A DNA stretch of 64,000 nucleotides. It comes from Pedobacter sp. Leaf170. GTDB lineage: Bacteria > Bacteroidota > Bacteroidia > Sphingobacteriales > Sphingobacteriaceae. The number at the start of each line of letters is the position of its first letter. Position 1 is the first letter of the stretch. Made by a program: the position numbers and the translations under genes. This document shows positions 53,892-63,323 of the stretch, in pieces. The stretch is taken from positions 186,001-250,000 of the forward strand of contig NZ_CAKLBP010000005.1 of assembly GCF_920984665.1 (NCBI RefSeq). Reading direction: 5' to 3'. Below the pieces are notes generated by a model. The model worked only from the letters and a program-made list of their open reading frames with translations. It ran no database searches and had not been told where the DNA came from.

Positions 53892-55289
53892 ATGAAAAAG
53901 ATATATTTTGTTATCGCAGTTTTATACATGGTATCACTTACCTCGTGTAAAAAATATATTGATGTAAATACAGATCCAAACAGGCCGATAGATGTAAAGG
54001 AATCTTTGATTTTGCCACCTGTTCAAATGCTGATATCTCAGAATATCAATGCTTCAGGAGACGCCAGCCTTAGTATTATTCTGCAACAATACCTTCAGGT
54101 TATTGCCTTAAATCAGGTTGCACCAAATCAGGGTACATACCTCATGTACAATGTAGATATGGATGGCGACTGGAACAATGTTTACGTTAGAACTTTAAAT
54201 AATCTAATCTTATTAAACAAAAAAGCATCGGCAAATGGCAACACTAAATATGGCGCTATTGCTAAAATACTTACCGCTTATTGTTTGGGTTATGCTACAG
54301 ATGCATGGGGCGATATTCCTTACAGCCAGGCTTTCAAAGGCACAGAAAATACTACGCCGGTTTATGATACACAACAGCAAATTTATGCTCAAATACAGCA
54401 GTTATTGGATCAGGGTATTGAAGATGCCAATAAAAACGCTGGTTTAAGCCCTGGTGCTGATGATTTTATGTATGCTGGTGATATGGCTAAATGGAAAAAG
54501 CTGGCTTATACGCTAAAAGCGAGATATTACATGCATTTAAGCAAAGCGCCTGGTTCAACAGCTGCTGCGCAAGCTCAATTGGTGTTAACGGCATTAAATA
54601 ATGGTATGCAAAGTAATGCAGATGATTGTAAAGTTGCTTTTAGTGGTGCTGCTGGTGCAGAAAACCCTTGGCAACAGAACTTTTTACCGGCCAGTACATT
54701 GGTGCTTGCCAATACATTTGTAGAAGGATTTAAAACGAGAAACGATCCACGTTTGAGCAAAATGATTGCTCCAGCTGTTCAAACCGGCTTATATACCGGA
54801 CGCGAAATTGGTTTAGATGAAATTGGAAGTCTGCAATCTTACTCCATTCCTGCTTCTTTTTATGCCGGCGCAAATGCAAATAATTATTTGGTAAATTATA
54901 CAGAAGCATTATTTTTAAAAGCAGAAGCTACAAATATTATTTCTGGAGCTGCAGCAGCACAACCCATTTATCAAGATGCTGTTAGAAAACACATGGAAAA
55001 ACTTGGGGTAGCAACTGCAGAAGTTAATACCTATTTGACGGCTAGAGGAACTTTGAGTAGCTCTAATGCATTAAGATTAATTATGGAAGAGAAAGCAATT
55101 TCAAACTTTTTAAATGCAGAAAATTTTACCGATTGGCGTCGTACAGGCTTTCCGGTGATTACAAAAGTTAAAAATGCAATAAGTGAAATCCCGAGAAGGG
55201 TTTTGTATCCTAACTCTGAGATTACGGCTAACCCGCAACCTCAGCAGAGAGCCAAAACTACCGACCGCTTATGGTGGGATGCTAATTAA
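53892..55289 (+). CDS. SusD-like lipoprotein, SusD-like_2 type
   Basis: I start at ATG 53892 (465 residues, MKKIYFVIAVLYMVSL). The longer frame from 53727 lies inside the susC gene. The lipobox ends with Cys20 in LTSC, then KKYIDVNTDPNRP, the usual start of the SusD-like_2 subfamily. Other features are AKILTAYCLGYATDAWGDIPYSQAF, MAKWKKLAYTLKARYYMHLS and the C-terminal ENFTDWRRTGFPVI. This subfamily often occurs with peptidases. It pairs with the upstream SusC (26 bp spacing). Confidence 0.93.
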   Translation: MKKIYFVIAVLYMVSLTSCKKYIDVNTDPNRPIDVKESLILPPVQMLISQNINASGDASLSIILQQYLQVIALNQVAPNQGTYLMYNVDMDGDWNNVYVRTLNNLILLNKKASANGNTKYGAIAKILTAYCLGYATDAWGDIPYSQAFKGTENTTPVYDTQQQIYAQIQQLLDQGIEDANKNAGLSPGADDFMYAGDMAKWKKLAYTLKARYYMHLSKAPGSTAAAQAQLVLTALNNGMQSNADDCKVAFSGAAGAENPWQQNFLPASTLVLANTFVEGFKTRNDPRLSKMIAPAVQTGLYTGREIGLDEIGSLQSYSIPASFYAGANANNYLVNYTEALFLKAEATNIISGAAAAQPIYQDAVRKHMEKLGVATAEVNTYLTARGTLSSSNALRLIMEEKAISNFLNAENFTDWRRTGFPVITKVKNAISEIPRRVLYPNSEITANPQPQQRAKTTDRLWWDAN

Positions 55290-55336
55290 TTTTAAAAATT
55301 AAATGTAAAAGCTTTTATATAATCCTTCAGAGTATT

Positions 55337-56998
55337 ATGATTCGTTTAATCCTTTTTTCCTGTCTTGCCCTTTTGAATATCAGTTTATATGCTCAAGAAA
55401 CGAATAAATATACATTGGCAGATACATTAAGAGGCAGTTTAGCGCCTGAACGTACCTGGTGGGATGTTCAGCGCTATGAACTGGCTTTTACACCCGATTT
55501 TAATGGTAAAAGCATAGCTGGTAATAACGAAATTGTTTATAAAGTTGTAAAAGAAAATGATGGTAAACTGCGTATGCAGATTGATTTGCAGGAACCGCTT
55601 TTAATCGACAGTATTTTATACAATAACAAAGTTAAGCTTCAATTTGAACATTCAGGCTCCGTGTGGTATGCAAGAGTTCCTGCACAAAAAACAGCAGCAA
55701 TAAACCGGGTAAAAATTTATTACCACGGCTTGGTACATCAGGCTAAACGGGCGCCATGGGATGGTGGCTTTATTTTTACAACCGATTCGCTTTCCAGGCC
55801 TTGGATGACGGTTGCTTGCCAGGGATTGGGTGCTTCAGTTTGGTATCCCAATAAAGATCATCAAAGTGATGAACCGGATTTAGGCGCATCTTTAACAATG
55901 ACCATACCCGATACACTTGTTGGTATTGGTAATGGAAGATTGGTTTTTAAAAAGGACAACAACAACGGTACGGTAACCTACAAGTATAATGTGGTTAATC
56001 CGATTAGTAATTACTGCCTTATTCCTTACATTGGTAAATATGTCAACTTTAAAGAAACTTATTCGGGCGAAAAAGGCAAGCTTGATTTGAATTATTGGGT
56101 GCTGGATTATAACCTTAAGAAAGCAAAAACCTATATGCCAGATCAGGTACACAAAATGTTAAAAAGCTTTGAGTATTGGTTTGGGCCTTATCCATTTTAC
56201 GAAGATGGATACCAGTTAATCGACGCATCGCATACCGGTATGGAACATCAATCAGCGGTATCTTACGGAAATAAATACAAATTTGGCTATTTAGGGCGAG
56301 ATGTTTCTGGCAACGGTTGGGGACTAAAATATGATTTTATCATTATACATGAGAGTGGGCACGAATGGTTTGGAAATAATATTACAACCAAAGATTTGGC
56401 CGACATGTGGGTACACGAAGGCTTTACCAATTACAGCGAAACCTTATTTATTGATTATAATTTTGGTATCCAGGCTGGGAATGAGTACAACTACGGAATA
56501 AGAAAAGGGATTAGAAATGATAAACCGATTATTCCAGTTTATGGCGTAAATGCCCAAGGCAGTGGAGATATGTATCCAAAAGGTGGAAATATGCTGCATG
56601 CCATCAGGCATAGCCTTAATAACGATGATTTGTTCAGGTCTATCCTGCGGGGATTAAATAAAAATTTTTATCATAAAACTGTTACCAGCGCACAGGTAGA
56701 GTTATACATTTCCAAGCTTGCAGGCTATTCTTATGCTAAAGTTTTTGACCAGTATTTAAGAACCACTCAAATTCCTGTTTTTGAGTATTCTATTAAAAAT
56801 GGTGTGGTTAAATATCGTTACACCAACTGTGTAGAAGGGTTTAATTTACCTCTGGTACTTAAAAAAGATGGCGTTCAACCCTTAAAAATTATACCGGGCA
56901 AAAATTGGAAACAAACTAAACTTGGTTTAAAGCAATCGGCTTTATTTGAAAAATCAGCAATCGAATTTATGTATTATCTGCAGGCAAAAGCACAATAA
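55337..56998 (+). CDS. Secreted M1-family metallopeptidase
   Basis: 553 residues, signal peptide ending near LYAQ. The zinc motif is HESGHEW near residue 338 (HExxH), with the third ligand Glu in MWVHEGFTNYSE 18-20 residues on. The exopeptidase-type GAMEN segment appears as TGMEHQSAV. The first ~200 residues form the saddle domain (YELAFTPDFNGKSIAGNNEIVY). It lacks the long C-terminal ERAP-like domain, so it is a compact M1. It follows SusD by 47 bp, probably in the same operon; a periplasmic aminopeptidase working on imported peptides is likely. Confidence 0.92.
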   Translation: MIRLILFSCLALLNISLYAQETNKYTLADTLRGSLAPERTWWDVQRYELAFTPDFNGKSIAGNNEIVYKVVKENDGKLRMQIDLQEPLLIDSILYNNKVKLQFEHSGSVWYARVPAQKTAAINRVKIYYHGLVHQAKRAPWDGGFIFTTDSLSRPWMTVACQGLGASVWYPNKDHQSDEPDLGASLTMTIPDTLVGIGNGRLVFKKDNNNGTVTYKYNVVNPISNYCLIPYIGKYVNFKETYSGEKGKLDLNYWVLDYNLKKAKTYMPDQVHKMLKSFEYWFGPYPFYEDGYQLIDASHTGMEHQSAVSYGNKYKFGYLGRDVSGNGWGLKYDFIIIHESGHEWFGNNITTKDLADMWVHEGFTNYSETLFIDYNFGIQAGNEYNYGIRKGIRNDKPIIPVYGVNAQGSGDMYPKGGNMLHAIRHSLNNDDLFRSILRGLNKNFYHKTVTSAQVELYISKLAGYSYAKVFDQYLRTTQIPVFEYSIKNGVVKYRYTNCVEGFNLPLVLKKDGVQPLKIIPGKNWKQTKLGLKQSALFEKSAIEFMYYLQAKAQ

Positions 56999-57054
56999 AA
57001 ACCTACAAACTTAAAAAGGTATATTTACAGTTGGTATCGGTTAAAATAAAATAA

Positions 57055-57083
57055 TTGTGCGCTGTGCCTATAGCATAACTTTG
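57055..57083 (+). promoter_or_regulatory. Candidate promoter of the hydroxyproline operon
   Basis: TTG at 57055-57057 and TAACTTTG at 57076-57083 are separated by 18 bp and match the Bacteroidota TTTG/TAnnTTTG pattern. The first gene starts 93 bp downstream. No clear operator was found beside it. Confidence 0.4.
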
Positions 57084-57176
57084 AAACAATCTTGAGATAG
57101 ATGAGAAACATCTTTAACAAATCGGGATCAAAAAATCAATCAAAAAGAAAATTATTATTAATAAAAGAATTAAAAA

Positions 57177-58094
57177 ATGGCAATAAATTGGACAGGGGTT
57201 TTTCCGGCGGTAACAACCAAATTTACAGCAAACGATGAATTAGATTTTGCAGCATTTGATTTAAATATCGAAGCGCAACTGGAAGCAGGTGCTAAGGGGA
57301 TTATCCTGGGTGGTTCTCTTGGAGAGGCTAGCGTATTAACGGATGAGGAGAAATTTGGCCTGCTATCACATACTTTAGAAGTTGTAAATGGTCGCGTGCC
57401 GGTGTTATTAAACATTGCAGAGTCAACTACTAAAAAAGCAATCGAGGCTGCTAAAAAGGCAGAATCTCTTGGGGCGCAAGGTTTAATGTTATTGCCGCCA
57501 ATGCGCTATTATGCATCGGCAGATGAAACTTTAGCTTTCTTTGGTGCCATTGCAGAATCAACAGATTTACCAATTATGATTTACAATAATCCGGTAGATT
57601 ACAAAATTGAGGTTACTTTAGATATGTTTGAAGCATTAGCGAAATATCCAAACGTTCAGGCGATAAAAGAATCTACCAGAGATGTTTCAAACGTAACACG
57701 ATTGATAAACAGATTTGGTGATCGATTTAAGATATTTACAGGCGTAGATCCGCTTGCAATGGAAAGTATTGTAATGGGTGCACATGGATGGGTTGCAGGT
57801 TTGGTAGATGCTTTTCCAAGAGAAACGGTAGCTATTTTCAATCTGATAAAAGAAAACCGAATCAGCGAAGCGTTAACAATTTATCGTTGGTTTTTACCTG
57901 TATTAGAGTTAGATATTCACCCAAAATTAGTTCAGTACATTAAATTAGCCGAGGTTGCAACAGGTTTAGGCACCGAAGCGGTAAGAGCACCCCGCTTAGC
58001 ACTTGTAGGCGAAGAAAGAACTAAAGTATTGAAAATTATCAATGATGCCTTAGCTGTTCGTCCGGAACTTCCTGCTGGCAGCTGGGGTAAATAA
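57177..58094 (+). CDS. DapA-family aldolase/deaminase, likely 1-pyrroline-4-hydroxy-2-carboxylate deaminase
   Basis: 305 residues of the class I dihydrodipicolinate-synthase fold. The start WTGVFPAVTTKFTANDELD, the loop GGSLGEASVL, the Tyr in IMIYNNPVDY and the Schiff-base Lys164 in AIKESTRD are visible. In this genomic setting (4-hydroxyproline epimerase, FAD oxidase and semialdehyde dehydrogenase next to it) the expected reaction is deamination of 1-pyrroline-4-hydroxy-2-carboxylate to alpha-ketoglutarate semialdehyde. It is the first gene after the candidate promoter. Alternative DapA-like activities remain possible. Confidence 0.9.
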   Translation: MAINWTGVFPAVTTKFTANDELDFAAFDLNIEAQLEAGAKGIILGGSLGEASVLTDEEKFGLLSHTLEVVNGRVPVLLNIAESTTKKAIEAAKKAESLGAQGLMLLPPMRYYASADETLAFFGAIAESTDLPIMIYNNPVDYKIEVTLDMFEALAKYPNVQAIKESTRDVSNVTRLINRFGDRFKIFTGVDPLAMESIVMGAHGWVAGLVDAFPRETVAIFNLIKENRISEALTIYRWFLPVLELDIHPKLVQYIKLAEVATGLGTEAVRAPRLALVGEERTKVLKIINDALAVRPELPAGSWGK

Positions 58095-58102
58095 AACTAA
58101 AT

Positions 58103-59680
58103 ATGATTGGAAAAAATATTGTTGCGAGCGCATACAAAGATAGTCACGAAACTCCGCTCCAAGCGATAAATCCTGCAACAGGCTTATCGCTTGAGGGCGA
58201 TTTTTTTAAGGCAAACCAAACAGATGTTGAAGATGCTTTAGTAGCCGCTACAGCCGCATTTGAAACTTTTAGAAACATCCATAAGGATAAAAAGGCAGCT
58301 TTTTTAAATGCTATTGCTGATGAAATTTCTGCTATTGCTGAGGTTTTAGTGCCTCGTGCATCTGCAGAAAGTGGTTTGCCAATTGCCAGATTGCAAGGCG
58401 AACTGGGCAGAACAACCGGTCAGTTAAAACTTTTTGCCAACTTAGTTGCAGAAGGTTCCTGGGTTGATGCGGTGATTGATACCGCCATGCCCGAAAGGCA
58501 ACCTTTGCCTCGCCCGGATATTCGTAAAATGCTTGTGCCTATTGGTCCGGTTGTTGTTTTTGGCGCCAGTAATTTTCCATTAGCGTTTTCTGTAGCTGGT
58601 GGCGATACGGCTTCAGCCTTAGCGTCTGGTTGCCCTGTAATTGTAAAAGCTCATCCTGCTCATTACGGCACTAGCGCACTTGTTGGTGCAGCCATTATTA
58701 AAGCCATAGAGAAAACAGGCATGCCAAAAGGATTATTCTCACTGCTTTTTGATGATGGTTATGCTATTGGTTCTGCGCTTGTATTGCATCCTTTAACTAA
58801 GGCCGTAACTTTTACTGGCTCTTACAATGGAGGCATGGCATTGGTTAAATTGGCTCAGGAACGTAAAGAACCTATCCCGCTCTTCGCTGAAATGGGTAGT
58901 ATAAATCCAATTGTTTTATTACCGGAGGCGATAAATACACAAGCTGAAGAATTGGCGAAGAAATATGCTGCATCTATTACTTTAGGTGCTGGTCAGTTTT
59001 GTACTAATCCAGGTTTAATGCTGGCCATATCATCGCCAGAATTAGAAAATTTTAAGCAGGTATTGGCTGCAGAAATATCTAAAGTTCCTTCTGCTACCAT
59101 GTTAACTCCTGGTATTGCTAACAATTACATTAAACTTTCAACAGCAGTGCATGCAGAAGATGGCGTCGAACTTCTTTCTGCATCAACGGTAAAAAATGCA
59201 GAATTGCAAAACCAGTCTGAAGCGAAAGTAGCACAAGTATCTGCCGCGAAGTTTATCGAAAATCCAAAGCTCCACGAAGAAATTTTTGGCCCTTACTCGC
59301 TTTTGGTTGTAGCAAATAATGTTGCAGAGCTAGAACAGGTTATTGCGGTATTAAATGGACAATTAACAGTTACCATCATGGCGGCGGCTGATGAAATTCG
59401 CCAATACCAATCACTTATTCATCTGTTAACAAATAAAACCGGGCGTATTATTTTAAACGGTGTGCCAACAGGTGTAGAGGTTTGTGCTGCTATGCAACAC
59501 GGTGGGCCATTTCCTGCCACCAACGACAGTAGGTTTACTTCGGTAGGTTCATCCGCAATTCATCGTTTTGTGCGGCCGCTTGCTTATCAGGATTGGCAAC
59601 AGGAATTTCTGCCAGAAGAATTGAAAGACAGTAATCCCCTTGAGATATTTAGAATGGTAAACCAGCAATTAACAAAGTAA
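58103..59680 (+). CDS. Aldehyde dehydrogenase, likely 2,5-dioxovalerate (alpha-ketoglutarate semialdehyde) dehydrogenase
   Basis: 525 residues, aldehyde dehydrogenase superfamily. The NAD(P) region is PVVVFGASNFPLAFSVAGGD. The general-base Glu lies in FAEMGSINP. The catalytic Cys300 is in GAGQFCTNPG, followed by a typical C-terminal HEEIFGPYSLLVV. The ASNFPLAFS motif and 525-residue length fit the alpha-ketoglutarate semialdehyde group rather than generic enzymes. It produces alpha-ketoglutarate from the deaminase product. Start is 8 bp after the previous gene. Confidence 0.92.
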   Translation: MIGKNIVASAYKDSHETPLQAINPATGLSLEGDFFKANQTDVEDALVAATAAFETFRNIHKDKKAAFLNAIADEISAIAEVLVPRASAESGLPIARLQGELGRTTGQLKLFANLVAEGSWVDAVIDTAMPERQPLPRPDIRKMLVPIGPVVVFGASNFPLAFSVAGGDTASALASGCPVIVKAHPAHYGTSALVGAAIIKAIEKTGMPKGLFSLLFDDGYAIGSALVLHPLTKAVTFTGSYNGGMALVKLAQERKEPIPLFAEMGSINPIVLLPEAINTQAEELAKKYAASITLGAGQFCTNPGLMLAISSPELENFKQVLAAEISKVPSATMLTPGIANNYIKLSTAVHAEDGVELLSASTVKNAELQNQSEAKVAQVSAAKFIENPKLHEEIFGPYSLLVVANNVAELEQVIAVLNGQLTVTIMAAADEIRQYQSLIHLLTNKTGRIILNGVPTGVEVCAAMQHGGPFPATNDSRFTSVGSSAIHRFVRPLAYQDWQQEFLPEELKDSNPLEIFRMVNQQLTK

Positions 59681-59681
59681 T

Positions 59682-60683
59682 ATGAATAAAACCTTCTTTT
59701 GTGTAGATGCGCATACATGCGGTAACCCGGTAAGATTAGTGGCCGGCGGTGGGCCACAATTATTAGGGGCTAATATGAGTGAAAAGCGTCAGCACTTTTT
59801 AAAGGAATATGATTGGATTAGAACTGGTTTAATGTTCGAGCCGCGTGGTCACGATATGATGTCAGGAAGTATTTTGTATCCACCACACGATCCGGCAAAT
59901 GATGTTGCTGTTCTGTTTATCGAAACCAGCGGTTGTTTGCCCATGTGTGGTCATGGCACCATTGGTACCATCACTATTGCCGTAGAAGAAGGCTTAATTC
60001 AACCAAAGGTTCCGGGTGTAATTCGTATGGAAGCGCCTGCAGGACTTGTAGAAATTTCTTACAAGCAGGAAGGAAAAAAAGTAAAATCTGTAAAGCTAAA
60101 AAATGTGGCTTCTTATCTTGCTGCTGAGGGATTGGAAATTGACTGCCCTGATTTAGGAACATTAACTTTTGATGTAGCTTATGGTGGAAATTTCTATGCG
60201 ATTATTGATCCGCAAAGCAATTTCCCCGGTTTGGAAAATTATACTGCATCTCAATTAATAACCTGGAGCCAAACCATACGTAAGCGTATCAATGAGCAAT
60301 ATACTTTTGTTCACCCGCAAGACGAAACGATTAATGGCTGTAGCCATGTTTTATGGACTGGTAAAACTTTAGACCCGAACTCTACCGCTAGAAATGCAGT
60401 TTTTTATGGTGATAAAGCCATTGACAGGTCGCCTTGTGGTACCGGAACATCTGCCCGTATGGCACAATGGTATGCAAAAGGTAAGCTTAAAGTTGGTGAA
60501 GATTTTATACATGAAAGTTTTATCGGGAGCAAATTTACGGGTAAAGTAGAAGCTGAAGTTGAATTAAATGGTTTTAAGGCTATTATTCCAAGTGTAGAGG
60601 GATGGGCAAAGGTTTATGGATATAACACGATTAAAATAGATACGGAAGATGATCCTTATGCTTATGGATTTCAGGTCATCTAA
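59682..60683 (+). CDS. Proline-racemase-family 4-hydroxyproline 2-epimerase
   Basis: 333 residues. It has both catalytic cysteines: Cys89 in LPMCGHGTIG and Cys252 in DRSPCGTGTSAR. This two-Cys pair marks a racemase or epimerase, as opposed to the dehydratase subgroup that has Thr in the second position. DAHTCGNPVRLVAGG near the N-terminus is also typical. It converts trans-4-hydroxy-L-proline to cis-4-hydroxy-D-proline. It begins 1 bp after the previous stop, so expression is tightly coupled. Confidence 0.95.
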   Translation: MNKTFFCVDAHTCGNPVRLVAGGGPQLLGANMSEKRQHFLKEYDWIRTGLMFEPRGHDMMSGSILYPPHDPANDVAVLFIETSGCLPMCGHGTIGTITIAVEEGLIQPKVPGVIRMEAPAGLVEISYKQEGKKVKSVKLKNVASYLAAEGLEIDCPDLGTLTFDVAYGGNFYAIIDPQSNFPGLENYTASQLITWSQTIRKRINEQYTFVHPQDETINGCSHVLWTGKTLDPNSTARNAVFYGDKAIDRSPCGTGTSARMAQWYAKGKLKVGEDFIHESFIGSKFTGKVEAEVELNGFKAIIPSVEGWAKVYGYNTIKIDTEDDPYAYGFQVI

Positions 60684-60707
60684 TCAGATCTTAAAATAAA
60701 GAAATAA

Positions 60708-61952
60708 ATGTCGAAAGTAGTGATAATAGGAGGAGGAATTGTTGGACTAAGTTCGGCATACTATCTCCAGAAGAAAGGATTTAAGGTTACAGTTTTAGAT
60801 AAGGGAGATATTACTGATAATTGCTCATTTGGAAATGCCGGAATGATTGTACCCAGTCACTTTATTCCTTTGGCGGCTCCCGGTATGATCAGTCAGGGTA
60901 TCCGCTGGATGTTCAATAGTAAAAGTCCGTTTTATGTACGTCCATCGCTAAACCCAAATCTTATCGGCTGGGGATTAAAGTTTATGAAACATGCCAATGA
61001 AAAGCATTTGGCTTATTCGGCAGAACCTTTGAGAGATTTATCACTATTGAGCAAGAAACTATATGAGGATTTATCAAATGAGCCCGGTTTTGATTTCGAA
61101 TTAAAAAATAACGGAATTTTAGCTTTCTATAAAACTGAAAAAGCAGCAGAAGAGGAGGCGCATTTAGCTGATAAGGCAAAAACACTTGGTTTGGATATGG
61201 CTATTCTATCTGCAGCAGAATGTAAAGCATTACAACCAGATTTAAACTTGGATGTGTTAGGTGCGGTGCATTATCGCTGCGATGCACATCTTTATCCCGG
61301 AAAGTTAATGAATGGGTTGTTGCAATACCTTAAAGCTAATGGTGTAGATATTGTATACGGAAAAGAAGTTGATAAGATTGAAACCGAAGGCGATAAAATT
61401 ACAAAGGTTTTTGCAGGCAATAACGAATGGGCTGCTGATCAGTTTGTGTTAGCAACAGGCTCTTGGTCGCCGGCTGTGGCTAAAATGGCCGACTTAAAAA
61501 TTTCGCTTATGCCCGGCAAAGGTTATTCTTTTATGGAAAATGAGCCGCTAAACCGGATGACTATTCCAGCTTTACTGTGTGAGGCAAGAGTGGCTATTAC
61601 CCCAATGAATGGAAAGATTCGTTATGGGGGTACAATGGAATTGGATAAGATTAACGAAAGGATAAATATGCAGCGTGTTAAGGGAATTGTAGAATCTATA
61701 CCCAAATATTTTCCTGATTTAAAACCTGCTATCCCCGAAGCGAAAAATATTTGGTATGGTTTCAGGCCATCTTCTCCTGATGGTTTACCTTACATTGGTC
61801 GCAGTGAAAAAAGAAAGAATTTGATAATCGCTACCGGACATGGTATGATGGGCTTAAGCTTGGGTCCGGCAACCGGTTTATTGGTTAGTCAAATTGCTGC
61901 GGAGGAAAAAACTGAGATGAATACGCTCGCTTTCCAGGCAGAGCGGAATTAA
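60708..61952 (+). CDS. FAD-dependent D-amino-acid oxidoreductase, likely cis-4-hydroxy-D-proline oxidase/dehydrogenase
   Basis: 414 residues, DAO-type fold. The dinucleotide motif is VVIIGGGIVGLSSAYYLQKKG (residues ~4-24, split: VVIIGGGIVGLSSAY). ATGSWSPAVAKM, YGFRPSSPDGLPYIG and TGHGMMGLSLGPATG are typical for the C-terminal FAD contacts. It oxidises the D-hydroxyproline made by the epimerase to 1-pyrroline-4-hydroxy-2-carboxylate, the substrate of the DapA-like enzyme. It closes the four-gene pathway. A terminator follows. Confidence 0.93.
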   Translation: MSKVVIIGGGIVGLSSAYYLQKKGFKVTVLDKGDITDNCSFGNAGMIVPSHFIPLAAPGMISQGIRWMFNSKSPFYVRPSLNPNLIGWGLKFMKHANEKHLAYSAEPLRDLSLLSKKLYEDLSNEPGFDFELKNNGILAFYKTEKAAEEEAHLADKAKTLGLDMAILSAAECKALQPDLNLDVLGAVHYRCDAHLYPGKLMNGLLQYLKANGVDIVYGKEVDKIETEGDKITKVFAGNNEWAADQFVLATGSWSPAVAKMADLKISLMPGKGYSFMENEPLNRMTIPALLCEARVAITPMNGKIRYGGTMELDKINERINMQRVKGIVESIPKYFPDLKPAIPEAKNIWYGFRPSSPDGLPYIGRSEKRKNLIIATGHGMMGLSLGPATGLLVSQIAAEEKTEMNTLAFQAERN

Positions 61953-62013
61953 ATGCCGCGAAAACTATTAGTGTAGTAAATATTTCTTAAATAATATTCC
62001 TGTCTCTATTATA

Positions 62014-62049
62014 TAAACCCGTAATCTTAATTGATTTGCGGGTTTTTTT
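62014..62049 (+). terminator. Intrinsic terminator after the hydroxyproline operon
   Basis: aacccg-aatc (62016-62026) pairs with gatt-gcgggtt (62033-62044) with small bulges, followed by seven Ts. The remaining spacer to 62338 holds a direct repeat. Confidence 0.78.
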
Positions 62050-62057
62050 GCTATTTA

Positions 62058-62102
62058 AATTGTTTTGGACATTTTTTTTAATTGTTTTGAGAGTTTTTTT
62101 TG
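62058..62102 (+). repeat. Two-copy direct repeat upstream of the AraC-type gene
   Basis: AATTGTTTTGGACATTTTTTT (62058-) and AATTGTTTTGAGAGTTTTTTTT (62080-) are directly repeated at a 22-bp period, about two helical turns. Direct repeats of this spacing are common binding sites of AraC-family proteins. It is 237 bp before the araC-like start and 128 bp after the operon end. Confidence 0.4.
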
Positions 62103-62338
62103 TCGCAAGTTTCTGTAAATAACTTATTTTTCTGTCATTTAGCTCCATCAAGGTTATATCCACGGTGCATCAAAGCAAAAAGCCGCATTTTTCTTTAAAG
62201 AATTACCCTTGTTTAATGGGCAGCTAAAACTGAATATTGTCGAATACCAGCAGGATTTTAACCGTATTTGTGTTTTATTGTGTTTTTTGAGTTAATATCC
62301 TTATTTTCAGTCTGTGGATCAACTAACCACCAAACAAG

Positions 62339-63238
62339 ATGAAAGTATTACCATTTACAATGCTTGTCCCAGATGACAAGAGTGTGATTTCGGAGCATAT
62401 TCAGCTCCCGCATTTTTATCAATACCTTCACAGGCATGATGAATGGCAGATTACCTACATCGAAAAAGGTGAGGGAACGCTTATTGCAGGTAATGATATG
62501 CACAGTTTCAGAGCGGGAGATGTATTTGTAATTGGTGCTAAATTGCCTCATTTGTTTAAAAGCAATCCTGAATATTTTGCCGGTCAGGAAAAGTCTGTTT
62601 CAGCATGCTCTATTTATTTTAATCCTTCCGGAATTCTGGCTTGCTTATTTGCACTGCCAGAAATGAAATTAGCCAGCACTTATCTATCAAAAAATAAACA
62701 CGGATTTAAAATTGCAGCCGGCTATACTCGTCAAATTTCAGCGAAGATGTTTGATGTTCACGAATCTTCAGGTCAGGATACACTTTTTGCATTCTTAAGT
62801 TTACTTACCGGTTTACAACAGCTGGGTGATAATATAGAGCCACTTTGCTCGGATTTATATTCTTCTAATTTTTCTGAGAATGAAGGTATGCGCTTAAGTA
62901 AAATCATCAGTTTCATTACCGAAAATTACAATAATCACATTACACTTGAGGATGTTGCAAATGCAGCATTTATGACACCTCAGGCATTTTGCAGATACTT
63001 TAAAAAGCATACAGGGCATACCTTCGTAACTTTTTTAAACGAAGTAAGAATTAACGATGCTTGCAAAAGTCTTCTTTCCGGTGATAAGGCCGATTGTATA
63101 TCAGGCGTAGCCTATAAAGTAGGGTTTAACAGTATTACTAATTTCAATCGTGTTTTTAAAAGCATTATTGGCCAATCACCAAGAGCATATATTGATACCT
63201 ACAATAGTGTAAGCAGGGTAACTTATGTAAGTGCATAG
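62339..63238 (+). CDS. AraC-family transcriptional regulator with cupin sensor
   Basis: 299 residues. Residues ~20-80 form a cupin-like arm (HRHDEWQITYIEKGEGTLIAG, FRAGDVFVIGAKLPH). The C-terminal double helix-turn-helix is at ~200-290 (LEDVANAAFMTPQAFCRYFKKHTG, ISGVAYKVGFNSITNFNRVFKSIIGQSPRAY). It is the likely regulator of the hydroxyproline genes just upstream and perhaps of the downstream DUF885 gene. The ligand may be hydroxyproline or a pathway intermediate, but nothing in the sequence proves it. Confidence 0.93.
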   Translation: MKVLPFTMLVPDDKSVISEHIQLPHFYQYLHRHDEWQITYIEKGEGTLIAGNDMHSFRAGDVFVIGAKLPHLFKSNPEYFAGQEKSVSACSIYFNPSGILACLFALPEMKLASTYLSKNKHGFKIAAGYTRQISAKMFDVHESSGQDTLFAFLSLLTGLQQLGDNIEPLCSDLYSSNFSENEGMRLSKIISFITENYNNHITLEDVANAAFMTPQAFCRYFKKHTGHTFVTFLNEVRINDACKSLLSGDKADCISGVAYKVGFNSITNFNRVFKSIIGQSPRAYIDTYNSVSRVTYVSA

Positions 63239-63265
63239 AATTTAAATAACAATAAATTTCACCTT

Positions 63266-63312
63266 AAAATGCCGAAGCTATCTTATTGATGGAGGCATTT
63301 GCTATTCCTTTT
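63266..63312 (+). terminator. Possible terminator after the AraC-type gene
   Basis: aaaatgcc (63266-63273) and ggcattt (63294-63300) can pair across a 20-base loop. The T-run is 10 bases later, so this is a weak case. Confidence 0.35.
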
Positions 63313-63323
63313 TTTTCACAATC

